DNA of 10,131 nucleotides from Bacteroidota bacterium (GTDB taxonomy: Bacteria; Bacteroidota; Bacteroidia; Bacteroidales; UBA10428): assembly GCA_029268165.1 (NCBI GenBank), contig JAJUGM010000097.1, positions 1-10,131 on the forward strand, written 5' to 3'. Made by a program: the position numbers and the translations under genes. Position 1 is the first letter of the stretch, and the number at the start of each line of letters is the position of its first letter. Below are positions 1 to 6,289 of the stretch, piece by piece. Under the pieces are notes generated by a model. The model made no database searches. It saw only the letters and a program-made list of their open reading frames with translations, and was not told the origin of the DNA.

Positions 1-758
1 ATTCCGAAGGGCACAGCTTTTTTGACAGCGAAGGTAAAGGCAATATTACTCATTTTCTTAATAGCTATATGGATCAATATCTTGCTACACGAGGGAAGGG
101 ATATATATCACTGCCATTAGGAAATCATGATAATGCGCGTTTAGGGAATAAGCGTACGGACGATGACCTTGAAATCATTTATGCTTTTGGACTTACTATG
201 CCAGGAGTACCTTTTATATATTATGGCAATGAAATTGGTATGCGCCAGATGGGTACCAACTGGCCTCAGGTGGAAGGTGCCTACAAACCCCGTAATGGAG
301 CCCGGACACCCATGCAATGGTCTGATGACAAAAACCTGGGTTTTTCTTTAGGACCGGCTGAAAAGCTCTACCTGCCCGTTGATACGGCAGCCGATGCCCC
401 AACAGTGGAAGCACAGGAAAACAACCCGAATTCATTATTAAACCGAACCAGAAGACTTATTGCTTTAAGGCATTCCGAACCCGCACTTTCAGCGTATGCT
501 GAATTTGTTCCCTTATTTGCTAAAGAGAATACATATCCGTTTATCTATGCAAGGGCAAAAGACAATGATGTAATATTGGTTTTTTTAAATCCCTCTGCTA
601 AGCAATGCTCAGCTGAATTTGCAGCAAATATTTCTTTTGAGGAAATGAAATTGATAGCGGGAAAAGAAATCATCATAAAGCACGAAGGCAACAATATTCA
701 CGCTGTCATGCCTGGACGGCATTATGCGATATATAAAGTTTTGCTTCACAAATCTTAA
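1..758 (+). CDS. GH13 alpha-glucosidase/alpha-amylase family enzyme, C-terminal part (5' end outside window)
   Basis: The reading frame is open from position 3, ahead of the first ATG at 69, so the gene begins upstream; about 251 residues are visible. The protein is the C-terminal part of a glycoside hydrolase family 13 (alpha-amylase clan) enzyme that acts on alpha-glucosidic bonds of starch- or maltose-type sugars. Visible signatures are GNHDNAR (NHD at 123-131), which is GH13 conserved region IV with the transition-state-stabilising Asp, then PGVPFIYYGNEIGM, then GARTPMQWS, a motif typical of oligo-1,6-glucosidase, alpha-glucosidase and trehalose-synthase-like members. A C-terminal all-beta domain follows (about the last 90 residues). 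The catalytic nucleophile and acid/base regions lie upstream and are not visible, so exact specificity cannot be set. It is convergent with the next gene and unrelated in strand to the metal-uptake block. Confidence 0.9.
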   Translation, partial: SEGHSFFDSEGKGNITHFLNSYMDQYLATRGKGYISLPLGNHDNARLGNKRTDDDLEIIYAFGLTMPGVPFIYYGNEIGMRQMGTNWPQVEGAYKPRNGARTPMQWSDDKNLGFSLGPAEKLYLPVDTAADAPTVEAQENNPNSLLNRTRRLIALRHSEPALSAYAEFVPLFAKENTYPFIYARAKDNDVILVFLNPSAKQCSAEFAANISFEEMKLIAGKEIIIKHEGNNIHAVMPGRHYAIYKVLLHKS

Positions 759-828
759 ATCGCTGATCTTCATTCTTACATCTGTTAATTCCAGGTATTT
801 TCATTTTTACATCAGCAAGGGAATCAGC

Positions 829-1860
829 TTATAATAACTGATTTACAGCCTGGATGAAAGCATTAATATGGCTGGTTTTTACATCCGGTGGCATTCCTCC
901 GCCGCATGAAACAATAACCCTTGAACGGTCATCAAGGGATTTAATCAAATCTGTTACCGCCTTTTTTACATCATCAACTGTACCATTAGCCAGAACATCG
1001 CGGGGAGGTATGTTGCCCAGCATGGTTATCTTGTTGTTTGTTTTTTGTTTCAGGCCGTTAAGCGAAGTATCAAAGGCCATATTAAAAAGATTAATACCAA
1101 TCTCGGGGTAATATTCAACAGATGATTCACATTGCGCATCATTGTGAAGAAATTTTACTGACAGTGGCCGGTCAAATATCTCTTTAAAATAGGGCAGCCC
1201 GAATTCTACAAACTGTTCCGTTGCTATAAAACCAATAATGTCATCAAGCACAAGTATGCCGTCAATGGAATCAATAGTCTTCTTCTGTAAATCGTGCCAT
1301 TCAATAAGAAAGTCAGTAATGATTCTTAGCAACCGGTGAATTGATTCAGGCTCAGTAAGCATTGCCATTAAAAATTCCGTTGTACCCATCAGGTGTGCTG
1401 CAATGTTTAACGGCCCTCGCGATACTGAAAACCTTATTTTATGTTCTAAAGCTTCAATTTTTTTCCTGTTGAGTCTGAGCCTGTTCAGTGTAAATGGTAA
1501 TAAACCGTCTGTTGCGGCATTTGGTTTTTTCAGCATATTAATGGCATCAGTTGAGTGCAAACATGGAAATGCATGAGGAAATTCATTTTCCGGAAATCTG
1601 CATGGAGCTCCAAATGCCGATGGTTCTGTACACATACCGTATTCCGACCAGAAACCGGGAAGGAACATGCAGGAAGGAAATGTTTCTATAGCCTTTTTAT
1701 TTGCGCTAAACCAGAGCTCGTCACTACTGAAATAGTCTAATATGCTTATTCCAGCCCAGTTTGGCAACCAGGGGCTATCAATAATAAATCCTACAGGTAA
1801 AGGATTAATAATATTCCCTTCAATAGTACTGAGCAACTGATTCCATTGATTATCTGTCAT
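829..1860 (-). CDS. Uroporphyrinogen decarboxylase-superfamily protein (MtaA/CmuA-like methyltransferase type)
   Basis: A 343-residue cytoplasmic protein without signal peptide or membrane segment, of the length usual for the UROD/MtaA fold. Recognisable elements are VLDDIIGF (about 204-211), KFLHNDAQCES (about 236-246), LGNIPPRDVL (281-290) and VSCGGGMPPDV (317-327). The last three match the positions used by cobalamin- or coenzyme-M-linked methyltransferases of this superfamily. H239, C244 and C319 are candidates for the zinc site (HxC...C in MtaA), although the H-to-C spacing here is four residues rather than one. True HemE enzymes decarboxylate uroporphyrinogen; the Cys-containing loops argue against HemE and for a methyltransferase or O-demethylation-type role. 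No corrinoid protein or activase gene is in the window, so the substrate is unknown. It is separated from the ferritin gene by 321 bp and probably has its own promoter. Confidence 0.82.
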   Translation of the reverse strand: MTDNQWNQLLSTIEGNIINPLPVGFIIDSPWLPNWAGISILDYFSSDELWFSANKKAIETFPSCMFLPGFWSEYGMCTEPSAFGAPCRFPENEFPHAFPCLHSTDAINMLKKPNAATDGLLPFTLNRLRLNRKKIEALEHKIRFSVSRGPLNIAAHLMGTTEFLMAMLTEPESIHRLLRIITDFLIEWHDLQKKTIDSIDGILVLDDIIGFIATEQFVEFGLPYFKEIFDRPLSVKFLHNDAQCESSVEYYPEIGINLFNMAFDTSLNGLKQKTNNKITMLGNIPPRDVLANGTVDDVKKAVTDLIKSLDDRSRVIVSCGGGMPPDVKTSHINAFIQAVNQLL

Positions 1861-1965
1861 AGCTGAATCTTTGATGAATTTTAATGGCTAAATATAAAGG
1901 AATTTTATGAAATCGATTGCATTTCCTTTTAAAATTATTTTAACCTGGATATGTTATTAGCCTTA

Positions 1966-1992
1966 TTTTTCTAATGACCACCATTAGGAAAA
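1966..1992. repeat. Inverted repeat CTAATG-N5-CATTAG with T/A flanks
   Basis: CTAATG (1971-1976) and CATTAG (1982-1987) form a perfect 6-bp stem around ACCAC. It extends through one G-T pair (1970/1988) and four T-A pairs (1966-1969 with 1989-1992). It lies 106 bp upstream of the UROD-family start codon. On neither strand is it followed by a good T run, so an operator or leader hairpin is as likely as a terminator. Confidence 0.5.
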
Positions 1993-2065
1993 TTTATTAT
2001 TTTATCATTGAATATAAATGTTTTGCAATGACAAATCTCCTCCAACAATAATTTTTATTCGACTG

Positions 2066-2085
2066 GATGAATTTGTTTATTCATC
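2066..2085. repeat. Inverted repeat GATGAAT-N6-ATTCATC
   Basis: A perfect 7-bp inverted repeat (2066-2072 with 2079-2085) around the loop TTGTTT. It sits in the gap between the ferritin and UROD-family genes. It may be an RNA hairpin or a protein-binding site; nothing else in the sequence decides between them. Confidence 0.45.
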
Positions 2086-2159
2086 ATACTTGGGCTTATA
2101 TTAAAGATTAGTATTAATACTGAAATATCTGTAGGTTGCCTTTTCTATTTCAGTCTAAA

Positions 2160-2179
2160 TTTCTTACTCTGATAAGAAA
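2160..2179 (-). terminator. AT-rich hairpin just after the ferritin stop codon (possible weak terminator)
   Basis: Directly downstream of the ferritin gene's TGA (2182-2184), TTTCTTA and TAAGAAA (2160-2166 with 2173-2179) form a perfect 7-bp stem with a 6-nt loop. The stem has only one G-C pair and is followed on the minus strand by only three T residues, so as an intrinsic terminator it would be weak. Position is the main argument for it. Confidence 0.35.
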
Positions 2180-2181
2180 AA

Positions 2182-2694
2182 TCACATCCTTATTTTCTTA
2201 ATATCGTCTTTCATGCGCTGGATATCAGTAAGCCAATCCTCGATATCCTGTTCATGTTCCAATTCTTCATTCAGGATTGTGGTAGCCATCTGATGCGTGG
2301 TATGATCTTTTCCATTTGTAAAATCGGCTATTTCCTTATATCGTTGGATAGCGCATCTTTCACCTTTCAGGTTCTGGTTAAGTATGGTCTCAACGTAAGG
2401 ATCTTCGGGTGCGTCATATTCGCAACGACTCAGTTTGGGCCAATCGGCCGGATTTAACACCGGTGTGCCTCCGAGTTGGATTATCCTTCCAACTACCAAT
2501 ACTGCATGGCCTAATTCCTGGTTGGTATGTACGAGCAGTTCGGGTTCAATTTCGCTCCGCATCGGGCCTTCCATTAAACGAGCCCCAATCCAGTACTGGT
2601 AATAGGCAAGCCATTCTTCACTCAACGCTTCATTAAGCATCTGAACCAGTTTGCTGACATCTAAGTTTAAGATCTCAATTCCGTGTTTTCCCAT
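2182..2694 (-). CDS. DPS-like (DPSL/thioferritin-type) ferritin-superfamily protein
   Basis: A 170-residue four-helix-bundle ferritin-like protein with no signal peptide, expected to form a cytoplasmic shell that oxidises and stores iron and consumes peroxide. Di-iron ligand candidates are in the usual order: E26/E27 in EALSEEWLAYYQYW, E60 and H63 in NQELGHA, E112 in GER, and E143/E144 with H147 in EELEHEQD. This bacterioferritin-like site, the length near that of DPS, and two cysteines (C91 in SRCEYD and C114 in GERCA) fit the DPSL group known from Sulfolobus and Bacteroides fragilis, where a Cys pair lies close to the metal site. The long C-terminal helix ends in basic residues. It is separated from the receptor operon upstream by a terminator hairpin, so it is probably transcribed separately, but its position beside a metal/heme uptake block is suggestive. 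Ordinary bacterioferritin is less likely because no heme-ligand Met was recognised. Confidence 0.85.
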   Translation of the reverse strand: MGKHGIEILNLDVSKLVQMLNEALSEEWLAYYQYWIGARLMEGPMRSEIEPELLVHTNQELGHAVLVVGRIIQLGGTPVLNPADWPKLSRCEYDAPEDPYVETILNQNLKGERCAIQRYKEIADFTNGKDHTTHQMATTILNEELEHEQDIEDWLTDIQRMKDDIKKIRM

Positions 2695-2726
2695 ATTGTT
2701 TTATTGATTTATGTTTGACTTTTTTA

Positions 2727-2734
2727 CAAATACA
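2727..2734 (-). promoter_or_regulatory. Possible -7 promoter element for the ferritin gene
   Basis: On the minus strand TGTATTTG matches the Bacteroidota -7 consensus TAnnTTTG except at its second base. It lies 33 bp upstream of the ferritin ATG and downstream of the receptor terminator, the right place for an independent promoter. No good TTTG -33 box was found at the usual spacing, so this is tentative. Confidence 0.3.
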
Positions 2735-2750
2735 CGATTTTATAATTAAG

Positions 2751-2786
2751 TAAACCCTGCCAATAAATATTTAATAGCAGGGTTTA
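2751..2786 (-). terminator. Intrinsic-type terminator closing the receptor operon
   Basis: TAAACCCTGC (2751-2760) and GCAGGGTTTA (2777-2786) form a perfect 10-bp stem with a 16-nt AT-rich loop, starting 4 bp after the stop codon of the CxxC receptor gene. The stem is much more GC-rich than its surroundings. It is followed on the minus strand by the fairly T-rich CTTAATTATAAAA. Placement at the end of a six-gene same-strand block and before the ferritin gene supports a transcription stop. Confidence 0.72.
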
Positions 2787-2790
2787 ATTT

Positions 2791-5163
2791 TCAATCAGGC
2801 AAATTTCCGATTTTAATGCCAAAGTAGACAGTCCGTGGCGATACCGGCCCATACATATAAGCGGGGTCGCGGTCAATGCCTCTGTCAAAATCAGCCTGAT
2901 AGGCATTAAAGATGTTTTTTGCACCGCCAAACCATTGTAATGTTGCTCCGTTTAGTTTAATATTATATTTTAGTTTTAAACCCAGATCAAAGAAGTCATC
3001 CGATATACGAAGTTCACCTGTCTCAGGGTCGGTCTCAGTGCCGAAATAAGGAACTAACATACTGCCTGTATAGTTTCCTGTTACTGATAAACATATATCT
3101 TTCGCAAAATCACAGTCAATTGCAAAAAAACCATATTGATCCGGTGTGCGAAAAAATCGTTTTTCGCCGAATTCCTGTGCTACATCATATTTGCCGGATT
3201 GAAGCGTGAACCCTGAAGAAAGAGAAAATGCCTTAAGCGGCTTAAGTTTAAACTCCATATTGATACCCTGAACGGTCGCACCATCCCGGGCATTCTTCCT
3301 GGTGTAAATTACTGTTCCGTTCTCATCCGGTGTTCCAATTTCATTAACAAAAGGATCCTCGAGACGGGTATAAAAGCCTTCAACCAGAAAACCTGTATAA
3401 ACTGTTCCGATTAAACCATTGAAATCCAGGGAAGCCATGATACTATGACTTGTTTCCTGTTTCAGTCCGGGATCGTTCACATTTATTACCTGTCTTGAAC
3501 CAGATGTTTCGATATGCAAATCTTCATCGAAAATTTGCGGCGCACGGTATCCCTGCGAGTAACTTACCCTGGCCTGTATGTTTTTGATTACTTCGTACAT
3601 CAAACTGATACGGGGAATAAACACATTGCCTGTTTTCATATCTCTGCCTTCATTAATATAGTCTTTTACTTCGTAATGATCGTATCTGCCGCCAACAGCA
3701 ATTTTTGCTTTTTCCATTTGCAGTTCATATTGAATAAACATTCCAGAATTAAGAGACGACTGATCGGCTACCATTGTATTTTCGGAATGGGGTATTTCAA
3801 TTATACTGTCATTAACGATTGTTGCACTGGCATAGTCAGGATAACCAAGCTTCTTATCAGTTAAAAGGCCACCTGTATTTTCAATACCTGCCATAATGGA
3901 AGAATGGCCAAGAATTGCTTTGTATTGAATACCGATATTATAAGTTTTGTCTTTAGAGTTTCCATAATCGCGAAGTGATTGGTTTGCTCCGTAATATGAA
4001 TCGCGGTTCAGGAACTGACCCGATGCATATATTGAAAACAAATCATATTCTCTGAAAAATTGTTCATAGCTTACAGCTGCAATTTTTAAATCGTGTCTGA
4101 CAGCCTCGGCGATATCACGCTCGTGCAAAGGCAGGTCCTGTTTGTTGCCCCCGTCGCGCTGCTCTTTTATGTTGAAAAAATCAAGTGTTAGCTTGTTCCG
4201 GTATCCGAAACGATAAAAGAATCTTGTTCCCAGTGTAAGGTTGGTCATAGGTGCAATTTCTGAAAAATTGTCGTTATTGGCATCGAACATTTTTCGTTCC
4301 CTGCTGAATCCATAAAGTGAAATCCCGGTTTTATGATCATCGGAAATAAGCGATGTGTTAAAATTGGCCGAATAATCAGGGGCTTGGCCAGCTGAACCAT
4401 TTACTTTTATTCCGGTCATGGAATAATTGGCGCTTATTTCATAGGAATTTGCAACAGGGTTTTTAAGGATAATATTTATAGTACCTGCAATTGCGTTACT
4501 CCCGTATAAAGCTGAACCGCCACCCCGTATTATCTCGACACGCTCAATCATATTTGACGGAATCAGCTCAAGGCCATATACCCCTGCCAGTCCGCTGAAA
4601 ATAGGACGGCTGTTTATCAGTATTTGTGAATACGGACCTTCCATACCGTTCATACGCACCTGAGTGAAACCACAGTTCTGGCAATTATTTTCAAGCCGCA
4701 AACCAGGAGAAAAATTCAATCCCTCACCAAGCGTAAGCGATTGAGTGGTTGAAAATAATTTGGGTGAAATTGTATTGACTATTACAGGCGCTTCGGTGCG
4801 TTTCTGCATGCTGCGGTTGGACGATACCACAACCTCATCAAGCTTAAGCACATCTTCCTCAAGTTCAAATTTAATTTCAATAGTCTTATTGATTTCGGTT
4901 GTTACCGTTTTCTCCTGGGGTTTATATCCTAACATACTGACAATAACCGTTACCTCACCCACCGGCAAATTATTCAGCTGATAATGCCCGGTTTCATCTG
5001 TTACCGTTCCAATAGTTGTTCCTTTAATTGCCACACTGGCAAAGGGAATATGTTTATCACAACATACCACATGCCCAATAATATTTGCATCGGTTTTATT
5101 TTTCTGGGAGTAACCATTTAAAGAAAAAAGGAGTGATAATAAAATAATTATGTTGTTTTTCAT
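2791..5163 (-). CDS. TonB-dependent outer-membrane receptor with CxxC in the plug (metal/heme-type)
   Basis: A 790-residue outer-membrane active transporter. Residues 1-19 are a signal peptide (cleavage likely at YSQ). Residues about 26-102 are the carboxypeptidase-D-regulatory-like extension of Bacteroidota receptors (DETGHYQLNNLPVGE, VSMLGY). LDEVVVSS (108-115) is the TonB-box-like segment. The plug spans about 122-236, including MIERVEIIRGGGSALYG and AIAGTINI, and the rest is the beta-barrel, ending near PRTVYFGIKIG. The plug contains ENNCQNCGFTQVRMNGMEG with C161 and C164, and the extension has a CC pair (34-35); such cysteines are uncommon in receptors and could bind metal or form disulfides. 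From memory, this CQNCGF plug signature recurs in a Bacteroidota subfamily associated with iron, heme or metal uptake. No SusD-like partner is present, which argues against glycan import. It follows the His-rich RAPP gene after 142 bp. Cargo is not determined by the sequence. Confidence 0.9.
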   Translation of the reverse strand: MKNNIIILLSLLFSLNGYSQKNKTDANIIGHVVCCDKHIPFASVAIKGTTIGTVTDETGHYQLNNLPVGEVTVIVSMLGYKPQEKTVTTEINKTIEIKFELEEDVLKLDEVVVSSNRSMQKRTEAPVIVNTISPKLFSTTQSLTLGEGLNFSPGLRLENNCQNCGFTQVRMNGMEGPYSQILINSRPIFSGLAGVYGLELIPSNMIERVEIIRGGGSALYGSNAIAGTINIILKNPVANSYEISANYSMTGIKVNGSAGQAPDYSANFNTSLISDDHKTGISLYGFSRERKMFDANNDNFSEIAPMTNLTLGTRFFYRFGYRNKLTLDFFNIKEQRDGGNKQDLPLHERDIAEAVRHDLKIAAVSYEQFFREYDLFSIYASGQFLNRDSYYGANQSLRDYGNSKDKTYNIGIQYKAILGHSSIMAGIENTGGLLTDKKLGYPDYASATIVNDSIIEIPHSENTMVADQSSLNSGMFIQYELQMEKAKIAVGGRYDHYEVKDYINEGRDMKTGNVFIPRISLMYEVIKNIQARVSYSQGYRAPQIFDEDLHIETSGSRQVINVNDPGLKQETSHSIMASLDFNGLIGTVYTGFLVEGFYTRLEDPFVNEIGTPDENGTVIYTRKNARDGATVQGINMEFKLKPLKAFSLSSGFTLQSGKYDVAQEFGEKRFFRTPDQYGFFAIDCDFAKDICLSVTGNYTGSMLVPYFGTETDPETGELRISDDFFDLGLKLKYNIKLNGATLQWFGGAKNIFNAYQADFDRGIDRDPAYMYGPVSPRTVYFGIKIGNLPD

Positions 5164-5187
5164 ATGTGAACTTTTTACTTAAAATTG

Positions 5188-5206
5188 TTGTTCTAAAAAA
5201 TAACAA
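5188..5206. promoter_or_regulatory. Inverted repeat TTGTT-N9-AACAA upstream of the CxxC receptor, candidate operator
   Basis: TTGTTCTAAAAAATAACAA ends 25 bp before the receptor ATG and continues into a second overlapping palindrome, AACAAGTTTGTT (5202-5213). Read on the minus strand it is nearly identical to the inverted repeat 29 bp upstream of the His-rich RAPP gene (5703-5720). A repeated palindrome at the same distance from two start codons in one operon suggests a regulator site or a conserved leader hairpin. The regulator is unknown; a Fur/Zur-type protein would suit the gene content. Confidence 0.42.
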
Positions 5207-5305
5207 GTTTGTTCCTGCTTTGAGAAGAGTTTATTCAGGATATATATTAATTAACCAAACCTTTATAGGAATAGCCTTATAAAAAAAAGAGTAATTATTA
5301 AGGTA

Positions 5306-5674
5306 CTATGCTGCAGGAGGTGCACGCAGACTTTTTGTTCCTTCGTAACGGGATTGGATAAATGAAATGAAGAATTCAGAAACTATATCATTAATTAGTG
5401 CCGGTCTTACCTGAGCTTGCGGAATAATAATCCCGTAATACCAAGCACTTTTAATATATTGCTGAATAAGTATGAATTCCGATGAATGGTGATGATGTGT
5501 CTGGAATGGATTTTTCCCGGTGGTTGAAGATTTGTAAGGATGAGAATGGTAAACTACATGCCCGTTGACAATATGGGCATGAAAAAACATAGTAATACTG
5601 GCGTAATACCAGATGGTTATCAGAAAGAGAAAAATGCCAAAAACGGTTACTAATATGTCAGGTTTCCTGTTCAT
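5306..5674 (-). CDS. Small His-rich membrane-anchored protein with C-terminal RAPP motif
   Basis: A 122-residue protein with one N-terminal hydrophobic segment (about 8-30) that acts as an uncleaved anchor or signal peptide, leaving most of the chain in the periplasm. Histidines cluster just after it: FHAHIVNGHVVYHSHP (H32, H34, H39, H43, H45), then THHHHSS (H60-H63). The chain ends SLRAPPAA. No enzyme family is recognised. His clusters suggest transition-metal binding, with Zn, Cu, Ni or Co all possible. The gene lies directly upstream of the CxxC receptor and downstream of the two DUF4625 lipoproteins, so a role in accepting metal behind that receptor is a reasonable inference. The same RAPP ending occurs on the other small protein of this block (9656-9997), also directly upstream of a receptor. 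I recall similar short hypothetical proteins in other Bacteroidota but know of no assigned function. Confidence 0.78.
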   Translation of the reverse strand: MNRKPDILVTVFGIFLFLITIWYYASITMFFHAHIVNGHVVYHSHPYKSSTTGKNPFQTHHHHSSEFILIQQYIKSAWYYGIIIPQAQVRPALINDIVSEFFISFIQSRYEGTKSLRAPPAA

Positions 5675-5702
5675 TTTCTGCCGCCAAATGTATGAAATAT
5701 TA

Positions 5703-5720
5703 TTGTTATTTTTATAACAA
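5703..5720. promoter_or_regulatory. Perfect inverted repeat TTGTTAT-TTTT-ATAACAA upstream of the His-rich RAPP gene
   Basis: A perfect 7-bp inverted repeat with a 4-nt loop, 29 bp upstream of the His-rich RAPP start codon, inside the 74-bp gap after the DUF4625 lipoprotein gene. It matches the element at 5188-5206 over almost its whole length, including the adjoining AACAACAA. It may be an operator or a 5'-leader stem-loop that affects expression within the operon. Confidence 0.42.
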
Positions 5721-5748
5721 CAAATGGTTTTTTCTGATTTAACTGTTT

Positions 5749-6228
5749 TTAAGAGCTTTTTCTATGAAGAATTTTAACACTCACCCCTTTCTCAGCACGC
5801 CAGCCTTCTCTGTCGGTCAGACTGATAAACAGATGGTAATCGCCTTCATCTACTCCTTCAGGAATAAAGATTTCCACATCAGCTCTATACACTTTTATAC
5901 CTACTGGAATTTCATATTCACGGATGAATAAAAAAGGATTAACAGCCTCTTTTACGGGCAACAGCCGGCAATCCTCAACATCTGTACTGTGTGAGTGATG
6001 GTCGAAATTATGATGTATATCAATACTGTATGAACCAAGTGCAGTATTGTCGGTAAAAACGGCACCAAAATTAAATGTTTCGCCAATATATAGTGTATCA
6101 CAGTTTTTTGGAAATGCTCCGTCCCATGACATATCTATTTCAGGCCTCTGGTTGTCCACTTCATCCCTGTTACAGGTTGATAAAAGGAAAATCAGCATTA
6201 TCAAAGCGCTTATTTTGAGAATTTTCAT
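5749..6228 (-). CDS. DUF4625 lipoprotein with His cluster, probably surface-exposed metal binder
   Basis: A 159-residue lipoprotein. Residues 1-18 are a hydrophobic signal with lipobox LLSTC (lipidated C19). The following NRDEVD is basic then acidic, resembling the Bacteroidota lipoprotein export signal that sends lipoproteins to the cell surface. Residues about 28-155 form one DUF4625 domain, recognised by RPEIDMSWDGAFP, the LYIGETFNF segment and SYSIDIHHNFDHHSHSTD. The latter holds H72, H73, H77, H78 and H80, a dense potential metal site. C43 and C87 could form a disulfide that positions it. The predicted fold is an immunoglobulin-like beta sandwich. The gene sits between the tandem DUF4625 lipoprotein and the His-rich RAPP protein. 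Its function is not established; I infer an extracellular metal (zinc-like) capture protein working with one of the two receptors. Confidence 0.84.
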   Translation of the reverse strand: MKILKISALIMLIFLLSTCNRDEVDNQRPEIDMSWDGAFPKNCDTLYIGETFNFGAVFTDNTALGSYSIDIHHNFDHHSHSTDVEDCRLLPVKEAVNPFLFIREYEIPVGIKVYRADVEIFIPEGVDEGDYHLFISLTDREGWRAEKGVSVKILHRKSS

Positions 6229-6289
6229 ATTGCTAAGTTTAAATACCCGGCAGCATCAAACGAAACTGCCAGGCCTAATTGTAATGATA

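Larger units (their letters stand above)
1861..2181. other. Intergenic region, 321 bp, no gene; several short inverted repeats
   Basis: This AT-rich gap lies between the 3' end of the ferritin gene and the 5' end of the UROD-family gene, both on the minus strand, so it should hold the ferritin terminator and the UROD-family promoter. No ORF with protein-like character was seen on either strand. It contains short perfect inverted repeats at 1966-1992, 2066-2085 and 2160-2179 and a 12-bp perfect palindrome at 2110-2121 (AGTATTAATACT). No tRNA-like or convincing riboswitch-like structure was recognised, and no confident Bacteroidota promoter (-7 TAnnTTTG) could be fixed by eye. Confidence 0.6.

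Noticed and set aside
759..828. Possible terminator between the convergent GH13 and UROD-family genes (GCTGAT at 762-767 and ATCAGC at 811-816)
   Set aside because: The arms are only 6 bp and the loop is over 40 nt, with no T run; there is no convincing hairpin in this 70-bp gap.
854..1111. Open frame on the plus strand inside the UROD-family gene
   Set aside because: It is fully antisense to a gene with clear family motifs, and its translation has no protein-like pattern.
5264..5288. Hairpin TTTATAGG-AATAG-CCTTATAAA followed by an A run, upstream of the CxxC receptor
   Set aside because: The stem needs a bulge, and the homopolymer is A on the plus strand, so on the transcribed minus strand the T run comes before the hairpin; it is not a proper terminator in the operon's direction.
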